Shown here piece after piece: positions 1-4,664 of a stretch of DNA of 6,008 nt. The notes below the pieces were generated by a model. It ran no database searches, was not told where the DNA came from, and saw only the letters and a program-made list of their open reading frames with translations. The stretch comes from Methanobacterium sp. PtaU1.Bin097 (GTDB taxonomy: Archaea > Methanobacteriota > Methanobacteria > Methanobacteriales > Methanobacteriaceae). Location: assembly GCA_002067325.1 (NCBI GenBank), contig MVQY01000093.1, forward strand, positions 1-6,008, read 5' to 3'. A program made the translations under genes and the position numbers. Position 1 is the stretch's first letter. The number at the start of each line of letters is the position of its first letter.

Positions 1-653
1 ATGGCTTCCTCCAGCAGATATTCCCCTAATTCCTCATCGACACATACCCCGGAATCTAATATTTCCCGGGCCCCGGCTTCTATTCCCTCAGATTTCTCCC
101 GGGCTTCTTTAAGGCCGACCATACCTACTTCCGGATATTCTTCGAACTTACAGTGCTCTTCCAGCTTCTTATCATCTAATATACCCAGAACAGCCCCTAT
201 GGATAGCTCCCCTGTACCTGCATGGGGGCCTTCTATCTCTACGATTTTGTTGTTGAATAAGATTTTAAGGCCTAACTCCTCTTCAAGGTTGGATAGATAT
301 TCCTTGATGGGGACGTTGCCGCCGTGGCCGTTTACCAGCACGATCTTCTCCAGATTCAGGCAGGTTTTAGCAGCTTGCAGGGTGGGTTTCAATCTCTTCT
401 CCACCAGATCAGGAGGTGCAACGTGTTTGCCGTGTTTTACGTAACTGTACTCTGCAGCGGCGTAGAGGATGCCTAAAAATTTAGCACCGGTTCTTAAAGA
501 TGCCTGCAGGGCCAGGTGGGCTGCTATTTTAGAGTCGGTGTCTATGGGAAGAGCAGCGCCATGGTTTTCCAGGTGAGATCCCAGGGCCAGCAAACCCACT
601 TTATGCACGTCTTCTGACACCACCTTACCAGAGGAATATCTAAGTTGTATCAT
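1..653 (-). CDS. arfB: ArfB: FAPy-nucleotide deformylase (creatininase family), C-terminus cut by window edge
   Basis: Predicted 2-amino-5-formylamino-6-ribosylaminopyrimidin-4(3H)-one 5'-phosphate deformylase. It removes formate from the product of the archaeal GTP cyclohydrolase III, an early step toward riboflavin and the F420 deazaflavin. I translated 217 codons from the minus strand. They carry creatininase-family metal-site elements: GSHLENHGAALPIDTD (residues 25-40, with E29, H31 and D40), NGHGGN (108-113, H110) and HAGTGELS (144-151, E149). The GSHLENHGAALPIDTD stretch is what separates ArfB from plain creatinine amidohydrolases. Start: ATG at 653, preceded by AAAGGAG (665-659) with a 5-base gap. 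The family is about 225-240 residues, so only a few C-terminal codons should be missing. It lies 90 bp downstream of the PUA gene on the same strand and may be cotranscribed with it. The family call is firm; the exact substrate follows from the family. Confidence 0.93.
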   Translation of the reverse strand, partial: MIQLRYSSGKVVSEDVHKVGLLALGSHLENHGAALPIDTDSKIAAHLALQASLRTGAKFLGILYAAAEYSYVKHGKHVAPPDLVEKRLKPTLQAAKTCLNLEKIVLVNGHGGNVPIKEYLSNLEEELGLKILFNNKIVEIEGPHAGTGELSIGAVLGILDDKKLEEHCKFEEYPEVGMVGLKEAREKSEGIEAGAREILDSGVCVDEELGEYLLEEA

Positions 654-687
654 GGTTACTCCTTTGTAATTGGCAGTTTAAATTAAA

Positions 688-757
688 TAGATTAACTTAA
701 ACCCCCAATATTAGATTAACTTAAATCCCAGTATTATTTAAACTTAAATCTCCAGAT
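688..757. repeat. Three degenerate tandem copies of a ~23-bp unit
   Basis: Copy 1 spans 688-711 and copy 2 spans 712-734; both begin TAGATTAACTTAAA and end in a CCCA-(G/A)TAT tail. A more diverged copy covers about 735-757, with the shared core AACTTAAATC-(T)CCAG. The third copy overlaps the last codons and stop of the PUA gene. Read on the minus strand, the unit resembles CTGGAGATTTAAGTT, the gene's own tail (Leu-Glu-Ile-stop). The array fills much of the spacer between the PUA gene and arfB. Local duplication of the gene end is the simplest explanation; a regulatory role is possible but unsupported. Confidence 0.7.
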
Positions 758-1220
758 TCCATATTTCATCGCCGATGAAGTGTAACCTCTTAACCGCCTT
801 TCCCTTGCTATTTTCAACCATTTCGGCACCGGAGATTAAACTCCTTCCTGTGGCCAGTGGCTTACGGTGGGTTTCATCCACGATTATAACCAGGTCCCCC
901 TCCTTGATGTCCGGGTCTGCTTCTGTTATTCCTGGTGACATGACATCGGCTCCCTTGGCCATGAATTTAACCGCACCCATATCCACCACCACATATTTAG
1001 ATTTAATATCCACCTTCAAAGCCCCCTTAAGGGTAGGGAAGGGTGTTTCATCCACGAACATTAGGAGTGGCTCGTTGTCCACCAGTATCATATCCGGGAG
1101 GTCGCTTTTAATTATCTCTACTGTTGAACCGTCCGATATCAAAGGGGAAAAATCGCCCAGGCTTTCCTGAACTTTCCGGATCTTCTTCTTTTTAAGATGG
1201 TACCTTTTCCTGACTTTAAT
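744..1220 (-). CDS. Archaeal MCT-1-like pre-PUA/PUA RNA-binding protein, probable ATT start
   Basis: A 158-residue protein of the universal archaeal PUA family. A basic N-terminus (KVRKRYHLKKKK, residues 2-13) leads into a pre-PUA region with PFPTLKGAL (60-68). The PUA domain covers about 75-158: VVVDMGAVKFMAKGADVMSPGI (77-98), a DETHRKPLATG strand-turn (115-125), and the closing NSKGKAVKRLHFIGDEIWN (137-155). The order matches eukaryotic MCT-1, whose DENR complex acts in ribosome recycling and reinitiation; the archaeal role is not established. Start choice: an ATG at 1319 would add 33 hydrophobic, non-family residues and lies upstream of a TATA-like box. Family length and the start of the conserved sequence point to the ATT at 1220, preceded by AAGGTG (1233-1228) with a 7-base gap. 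In-frame GTG at 1265 and TTG at 1253/1250 are alternatives. Function class is secure; the start is less so. Confidence 0.9.
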   Translation of the reverse strand: MKVRKRYHLKKKKIRKVQESLGDFSPLISDGSTVEIIKSDLPDMILVDNEPLLMFVDETPFPTLKGALKVDIKSKYVVVDMGAVKFMAKGADVMSPGITEADPDIKEGDLVIIVDETHRKPLATGRSLISGAEMVENSKGKAVKRLHFIGDEIWNLEI

Positions 1221-1227
1221 AAAATCA

Positions 1228-1233
1228 CACCTT
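1228..1233 (-). promoter_or_regulatory. Shine-Dalgarno AAGGTG supporting the ATT start of the PUA gene
   Basis: On the minus strand AAGGTG is followed by TGATTTT and then ATT. AGGTG is five contiguous matches to the archaeal anti-Shine-Dalgarno complement (AGGAGGTGATC), and the gap is 7 bases. The competing GTG at 1265 has AGTGAT seven bases upstream, so the ribosome-binding evidence alone is not decisive. Family length favours ATT. Confidence 0.55.
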
Positions 1234-1301
1234 AGTTTTTTTGATATCAACAAAATTTTTTTCACGAGTAAAATCACTAAAAAATCAATTTGACAAATAA
1301 C

Positions 1302-1310
1302 ATTATATAT
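1302..1310 (-). promoter_or_regulatory. Candidate TATA box for the PUA gene
   Basis: The minus strand reads ATATATAAT here. With usual archaeal spacing (about 25 bases to the start site), transcription would begin near 1280 and give a leader of about 60 bases before the ATT at 1220. That would leave the ATG at 1319 untranscribed. A second candidate, AATTTATACT (1330-1321), would give a start near 1300. Nothing here separates the two. Confidence 0.45.
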
Positions 1311-1521
1311 CACAATCAATAGTATAAATTAAAAGGGATTGACTATATTTTAAAAACCAATTTAAATTAAAAAAATCCAATACCAATTCGACTGAGAAGA
1401 TCAATATTAATATATCTTATTCCATCCATAAATAATTCCATACACTCTTTTCTTCATCAAATTTGGTGGGCCCAATAAGCTTTTTGGTAAGTTTAGAGGA
1501 GTTAGGAATATCAACCATACA

Positions 1522-1531
1522 TTTAAATATA
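1522..1531 (+). promoter_or_regulatory. TATA box of the lsm-rpl37e-toprim operon
   Basis: TTTAAATATA lies about 45 bases before the lsm TTG start. A start site roughly 25 bases downstream would fall near 1553, giving a leader of about 18 bases that just includes the Shine-Dalgarno. This geometry rules out the upstream ATG at 1463 as the real start. Confidence 0.6.
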
Positions 1532-1560
1532 AACCCCACCAACAGAAAAGTTATAGGAAA

Positions 1561-1566
1561 GGTGAT
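1561..1566 (+). promoter_or_regulatory. Shine-Dalgarno GGTGAT fixing the TTG start of lsm
   Basis: GGTGAT is a six-base contiguous match to the archaeal anti-Shine-Dalgarno complement and sits 4 bases before TTG at 1571. The GTG inside it (1562) is in frame but is part of the ribosome-binding site rather than a start. Confidence 0.8.
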
Positions 1567-1570
1567 AATT

Positions 1571-1813
1571 TTGAATACACAGAAGAATGTGAATACATCA
1601 CGTCCATTGGATGTATTAGGTAAAGCATTGGATTCCCAAGTACTGATAAAGCTCAAAGGCGGAAGAGAATTTCGAGGAAGCCTGAGAAGTTTTGACATGC
1701 ACATGAACTTAGTTTTAAACGATGCCGAAGAATTAGAAGGCGGAGAAACCGCCCGAAGATTAGGTATCGTCCTCATAAGAGGGGATAATATAGTCTACAT
1801 ATCTCCCGGCTAG
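1571..1813 (+). CDS. lsm: Archaeal Sm-like (Lsm/SmAP1) RNA-binding protein, TTG start
   Basis: An 80-residue Sm-fold protein that should assemble into a heptameric ring binding U-rich RNA, acting in RNA metabolism. Sm1 covers about residues 23-55: VLIKLKGGREFRGSLRSFDMHMNLVLNDAEE, with the glycine at 36 and the RNA-contacting H44/N46 pair. Sm2 is LGIVLIRGDNIVYIS (64-78) with the diagnostic RGDN (70-73). The sequence and length are very close to the Methanothermobacter Sm1 protein (MTH649, 81 residues, from memory). Start: TTG at 1571, four bases after GGTGAT (1561-1566), which itself lies in AAGGTGAT. The longer frame from ATG 1463 adds 36 non-family residues and begins upstream of the TATA box. 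It is followed after 49 bp by rpl37e, a gene order found widely in archaea. Confidence 0.96.
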   Translation: MNTQKNVNTSRPLDVLGKALDSQVLIKLKGGREFRGSLRSFDMHMNLVLNDAEELEGGETARRLGIVLIRGDNIVYISPG

Positions 1814-1862
1814 ATTTTAAATTAAGAATAGAAGAATTCAATTTTACATAAGGAGGATATCA

Positions 1863-2048
1863 ATGAGTAAAGGTACGCCATCATTTGGTAAACGTAATAA
1901 AAAGACCCACATTCGTTGTAGAAGGTGTGGGAAAAATTCTTACAATGCCAGAAAGAAATACTGTGCTGCCTGTGGATTTGGAAGATCAAAACGGATCCGA
2001 ACATACAGCTGGCAGAATAAAAAGATCAACGGATTTAGATTAAGATAA
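1863..2048 (+). CDS. rpl37e: 50S ribosomal protein L37e
   Basis: A 61-residue zinc-ribbon protein of the large ribosomal subunit, shared by archaea and eukaryotes and absent from bacteria; it packs against 23S rRNA. It has the typical opening MSKGTPSFGKRNKKTHIRC, two CxxC knuckles (C19/C22 and C34/C37) that bind one zinc, and a strongly basic tail ending GFRLR. Length is normal for the archaeal form. Start: ATG at 1863 with a strong AGGAGG (1851-1856) six bases upstream. It is the middle gene of the operon: lsm ends 49 bp before it and the toprim gene begins 20 bp after it, so the three are very likely cotranscribed. Its ribosome-binding site is the strongest in the window, as expected for a ribosomal protein. 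Confidence 0.97.
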   Translation: MSKGTPSFGKRNKKTHIRCRRCGKNSYNARKKYCAACGFGRSKRIRTYSWQNKKINGFRLR

Positions 2049-2068
2049 GATTATAGGTGAGATTGATA

Positions 2069-2962
2069 ATGGAAGTTAAAGGCCCCATCGATGTGCGGAT
2101 TATCGTTGAAGGGGCATCTGATGTGGAGAACATCTCCAGGGCCATGCAGAACATCGCCCTGGGTGCTGAGTACCACATCACCATATCCTCCATTATACCA
2201 ACCACCAATACTGAAATAGCTAAAAAAGTCACCAGTGGCGCGGATATTCTTTTAATCGCCACTGACGTGGACGCTCCTGGCCGAGAACTCGCTGAAAAGT
2301 TCACCAAAATTTTAAAGGATGAAGTGGGCCATATCGAACGCGTGAAACTTCCCTTCGGCCACGACGTGGAATATCTGGACCCGGCCATAATTAGGGCTGA
2401 AATAAAAAATGCCATAATCCGTTCTGGCCTTATTTCCATAGCCAACATAAAGAAATTCCAGGAAATGGAAGAAGAGTTAGCTGAGCAGGAAGAAGAAATT
2501 AAGGATCTTCTCCTGGAGCTTGAGAAAAATTCCACCCTAAATGAAAAACTGTTTTCAGAAAATCAGCGACTTTCTGATGAAAAAGAGATAATTAACAAGA
2601 AAGTCACAGAACTCAACGATGAAATAAAGAGAATAAAACAGAGTTACGCAGATATCAAAAATGAATACGGACTTTTAAAGAATAGAAACATTTTTGAAAC
2701 TTTTTCTCTTACAGATTTATGGAAGGATACTTTTAATGAAGATTTAGATGAAGAAGAACATGTTTATTTTATAACCAATGAATTTAAGCCAGAAAATATA
2801 ATCACTGGTCAGGGATTTATAGCGGCACCCACGAGAAAAGATGCGGCAGATTGGTTAAAAATTATCAGAACTGTGCTTATTTTCTATGATTCTAAAATTG
2901 AAGTCTTAAAGGAAGAAATAGATAATAATAATGGTATCAGTTCCAGCTTACTTAAAGAATGA
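2069..2962 (+). CDS. Toprim-domain protein with long coiled coil, function unknown
   Basis: A 297-residue protein in three parts. Residues 8-105 form a compact toprim domain: VEGASD with the catalytic-type glutamate E14, ATDVDAPGRE with the metal-binding D66/D68, and GHDVEY (97-102). This is the E...DxD arrangement of DnaG, topoisomerases, RecR and RNase M5. Residues about 129-206 are a charged coiled coil rich in E, K, L and Q. Residues 208-285 form a mixed tail that I do not recognise, containing ETFSLTDLWKDTF and FIAAPTRKDAADWL. No signal peptide or membrane segment is visible, so it is probably cytoplasmic. Start: ATG at 2069, eight bases after AGGTGA (2055-2060); the GTG at 2057 falls inside that site. 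It follows rpl37e by only 20 bp. The operon suggests an RNA role, possibly a nuclease, but that is inference. Its 3' third is much more AT-rich than its 5' part. Confidence 0.9.
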   Translation: MEVKGPIDVRIIVEGASDVENISRAMQNIALGAEYHITISSIIPTTNTEIAKKVTSGADILLIATDVDAPGRELAEKFTKILKDEVGHIERVKLPFGHDVEYLDPAIIRAEIKNAIIRSGLISIANIKKFQEMEEELAEQEEEIKDLLLELEKNSTLNEKLFSENQRLSDEKEIINKKVTELNDEIKRIKQSYADIKNEYGLLKNRNIFETFSLTDLWKDTFNEDLDEEEHVYFITNEFKPENIITGQGFIAAPTRKDAADWLKIIRTVLIFYDSKIEVLKEEIDNNNGISSSLLKE

Positions 2963-2978
2963 ATAATTTTGATTAAAT

Positions 2979-3009
2979 AATCTTAAATGTACTTTAAGGA
3001 ATCTTAAAT
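2979..3009. repeat. Pair of 10-bp direct repeats AATCTTAAAT
   Basis: Exact copies at 2979-2988 and 3000-3009, 21 bp apart start to start (about two helical turns), just after the toprim stop. A partly matching inverted copy, ATTTTAAGAT, lies at 3064-3073. The region is AT-rich, so chance is a serious possibility. It could be a protein-binding site upstream of purF. Confidence 0.35.
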
Positions 3010-3085
3010 TATAAGCTTCTAAATATTTGAAATCTAATAATTTGAAAAATATTTTAATAAAAACATTTTAAGATCGATATGTCTA

Positions 3086-3137
3086 CCATAGAAATTCCAT
3101 TTAACATTATAATTCCTATTTTTAAACTCTATGGAAT
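3086..3137. promoter_or_regulatory. Inverted repeats flanking the probable purF TATA box
   Basis: ATTCCAT (3094-3100) is mirrored by ATGGAAT (3131-3137), and the adjoining CCATAG (3086-3091) by CTATGG (3129-3134). The right arms overlap, so in single-stranded form the two pairings exclude each other. The TATA-like CATTATAATT (3105-3114) sits between the arms. A repressor bound to both arms would cover the promoter, which would suit control of purine synthesis; no regulator is identified here. Confidence 0.4.
3106..3114 (+). promoter_or_regulatory. Candidate TATA box for purF
   Basis: ATTATAATT would place the start site near 3135, about 24 bases before the TTG start, leaving room for the Shine-Dalgarno at 3144-3150. 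Other AT-rich stretches in the 196-bp spacer, such as around 3045-3060, are possible alternatives. Confidence 0.4.
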
Positions 3138-3158
3138 ATTGATAGGGGAGAATCGTAA

Positions 3159-4556
3159 TTGCAGGATAAATGTGGTATTGTAGGTGCTTATTCGGAAAAT
3201 GGAGAAGTTTCCGGACAAATATATTACGGCTTATATGCTTTACAGCATAGAGGCCAGGAATCGGCAGGTATTTCAACGTACGATGGTAAGGATATGTCCA
3301 CTTACAAGGGCATGGGCCTGGTTTGTGATGTCTTTAACGATGGTAACTTTGAAGGGCTTAAGGGAAATAAAGGCATCGGCCATGTGAGGTATTCAACCAC
3401 AGGTAAGTCTTTAATTGAAAATTCCCAGCCATTTATAAGTGAATACGAATCTGGACATATTGCCATTGCCCATAATGGGGATATCCTAAATTCCATGCAG
3501 CTTAGAAAGGAACTGGAGAGTGAAGGCCGGATATTCTATTCAACTACTGATTCTGAGGTGATATGTCACCTGCTCATCAAGGAATACTCCGAAACTGGTG
3601 ACATAGTTAGGGCCATCCAGAATATTTCAGAGAAACTTAAAGGCTCCTATTCACTGGCCATACTCATAAATGATGATTTAATCGTGGTAAGAGATCCCAT
3701 GGGGATAAAACCCCTTGCACTGGGTAAAACAGACCACACTATTATAGCCGCATCAGAATCGGTGGCCTTCGATGTAATCGGTGCAGAAAAAATCCGGGAC
3801 GTGGAACCCGGGGAAATATTAATTATCAACGATGAACTGAAGAGTTACAGCATGCCTGGGAAGGGAAACACCCCCAGATCCCATTGCATGTTTGAATATG
3901 TCTATTTCGCACGTCCAGATAGTATACTGGACGGAAGAAATGTCTACGATGTGAGACTGAACATTGGAAAGTACCTGTACCGGGAGCATGATGTAGAGGC
4001 AGATATGGTCATGCCTGTACCCGACTCAGCCATCACCGCGGCAATAGGATATTCAAGGGAATCCGGATTAACCTATGGAGAGGGGCTTATAAAGAACCGA
4101 TATGTCGGTCGAACTTTCATCATGCCCACTCAGGAGGATCGGGAGACCTCGGTAAAGCTTAAAATGAACCCCATAAGATCAGAACTGGAAGGTAAAAGGA
4201 TCATACTGGTAGATGACAGCGTAGTGAGAGGCACCACCTCCAAGGCCCTGGTGGATGTTTTAAGGAAAGCCGGAGCCAAGGAAATACACCTCAGGGTGGG
4301 TTGTCCACCGATAATATCCCCCTGTTACTATGGTATAGCCATGGCCACCAAAAAGGAATTGATAGCCTCAGATAAGGATGTTAAAGAGATAGAACGTGTA
4401 CTTGGCGTTGATTCTCTGGGGTATTTAAGTATAGAGTCCCTGATTAAATGTATAGGAATAGAAAAGGAACAGTTATGCACGGGCTGCTTAACCGGTGAAT
4501 ATCCCACCGAGTTACCGGAAAATATCGAAGAATACGAAGCAGACCACTGCTGCTAG
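3159..4556 (+). CDS. purF: Amidophosphoribosyltransferase PurF, Fe-S type, TTG start
   Basis: A 465-residue enzyme of the first committed purine step: PRPP + glutamine to 5-phosphoribosylamine. The N-terminal glutaminase half begins MQDKCGIVGAY, so a four-residue propeptide must be removed to expose nucleophile C5. It also has GHVRYSTTG (74-82), AHNGDILN (104-111) and STTDSEV (128-134). The transferase half carries the PRPP loop RIILVDDSVVRGTTS (347-361). Cysteines C243, C389, C440 and C443, in contexts HCMFEYVYF, SPCYYGI and CTGCLTG, match the four [4Fe-4S] ligands of the Bacillus-type enzyme, so an oxygen-sensitive cluster is expected. The length is normal for the family. Start: TTG at 3159, eight bases after AGGGGAG (3144-3150); no upstream in-frame ATG gives a better N-terminus. 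It stands alone between spacers of 196 and 108 bp, so it is probably a single-gene unit. Confidence 0.97.
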   Translation: MQDKCGIVGAYSENGEVSGQIYYGLYALQHRGQESAGISTYDGKDMSTYKGMGLVCDVFNDGNFEGLKGNKGIGHVRYSTTGKSLIENSQPFISEYESGHIAIAHNGDILNSMQLRKELESEGRIFYSTTDSEVICHLLIKEYSETGDIVRAIQNISEKLKGSYSLAILINDDLIVVRDPMGIKPLALGKTDHTIIAASESVAFDVIGAEKIRDVEPGEILIINDELKSYSMPGKGNTPRSHCMFEYVYFARPDSILDGRNVYDVRLNIGKYLYREHDVEADMVMPVPDSAITAAIGYSRESGLTYGEGLIKNRYVGRTFIMPTQEDRETSVKLKMNPIRSELEGKRIILVDDSVVRGTTSKALVDVLRKAGAKEIHLRVGCPPIISPCYYGIAMATKKELIASDKDVKEIERVLGVDSLGYLSIESLIKCIGIEKEQLCTGCLTGEYPTELPENIEEYEADHCC

Positions 4557-4562
4557 GTGAAC

Positions 4563-4616
4563 ACTCTTTTTGATATTGATTATATCTTTTTATTAGATTA
4601 TGAAAATTTTTTTTAT
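4563..4616 (+). terminator. Oligo-T terminator region after purF
   Basis: Three T runs follow the purF stop: CTCTTTTTG, ATCTTTTTATT and AAAATTTTTTTTATT. Archaeal RNA polymerase stops at such U-tracts without a hairpin, and I see no strong stem here. The same stretch could hold the promoter of the next gene (for example ATTATATC near 4578-4585), so the functions may overlap. Confidence 0.5.
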
Positions 4617-4619
4617 TAA

Positions 4620-4629
4620 GTCTTAAGAC
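4620..4629. promoter_or_regulatory. 10-bp perfect palindrome GTCTTAAGAC before the U32 gene
   Basis: A perfect inverted repeat without a gap, 35 bases before the GTG start of the U32 gene, in the likely leader or promoter. It does not extend beyond 10 bp. It may be a small operator half or chance; it resembles the AATCTTAAAT repeats before purF only in its CTTAA core. Confidence 0.25.
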
Positions 4630-4664
4630 ATGATGGATTTACGGAATAATAGGTGATTAAAATA

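Larger units (their letters stand above)
1221..1570. other. Divergent gene-poor spacer between the PUA gene and lsm
   Basis: About 350 AT-rich bases hold the leader and probable promoter of the PUA gene on the left and the TATA box and leader of lsm on the right. I see no tRNA-like fold and no long inverted repeat. The least AT-rich part is about 1463-1500. On the minus strand this is covered by a 33-codon open frame (1518-1417), whose translation looks partly protein-like (SKLTKKLIGPTKFDEEKSVW). I could not support it as a gene: the nearest ribosome-binding match, GGTGG, is too far from its ATG. Confidence 0.6.

Noticed and set aside
1..444. Plus-strand 147-codon open frame from the left edge
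   Set aside because: Serine/proline-rich antisense shadow of arfB, whose minus-strand frame carries clear catalytic motifs.
1221..1319. N-terminal extension of the PUA protein from ATG 1319
   Set aside because: The added 33 residues are hydrophobic and not family-like, and a TATA-like box (1302-1310) lies within the extension.
1357..1387. Three CCAAT words in the divergent spacer
   Set aside because: Short, irregularly spaced words in AT-rich DNA; not convincing as a repeat array or operator.
1463..1570. N-terminal extension of Lsm from ATG 1463
   Set aside because: It spans the TATA box and the GGTGAT ribosome-binding site; the 80-residue form from TTG 1571 fits the family length.
1519..1776. 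Upstream part of a 119-codon minus-strand frame across lsm
   Set aside because: Antisense to the conserved Sm domain; only the 1417-1518 part lies outside lsm and is treated separately.
2057..2068. GTG 2057 as start of the toprim gene
   Set aside because: It lies within the AGGTGA ribosome-binding site; ATG 2069 is correctly spaced.
2035..2535. Minus-strand 166-codon frame opposite the toprim gene
   Set aside because: Serine-rich antisense shadow with no recognisable motif.
4554..4570. AGGTGA at the purF stop as a ribosome-binding site
   Set aside because: No start with a meaningful open frame follows; the downstream sequence is T-rich terminator-like DNA.
4653..4664. GTG 4653 as start of the U32 gene
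   Set aside because: Part of AGGTGAT; GTG 4665 gives the family-typical MELLSPA opening.
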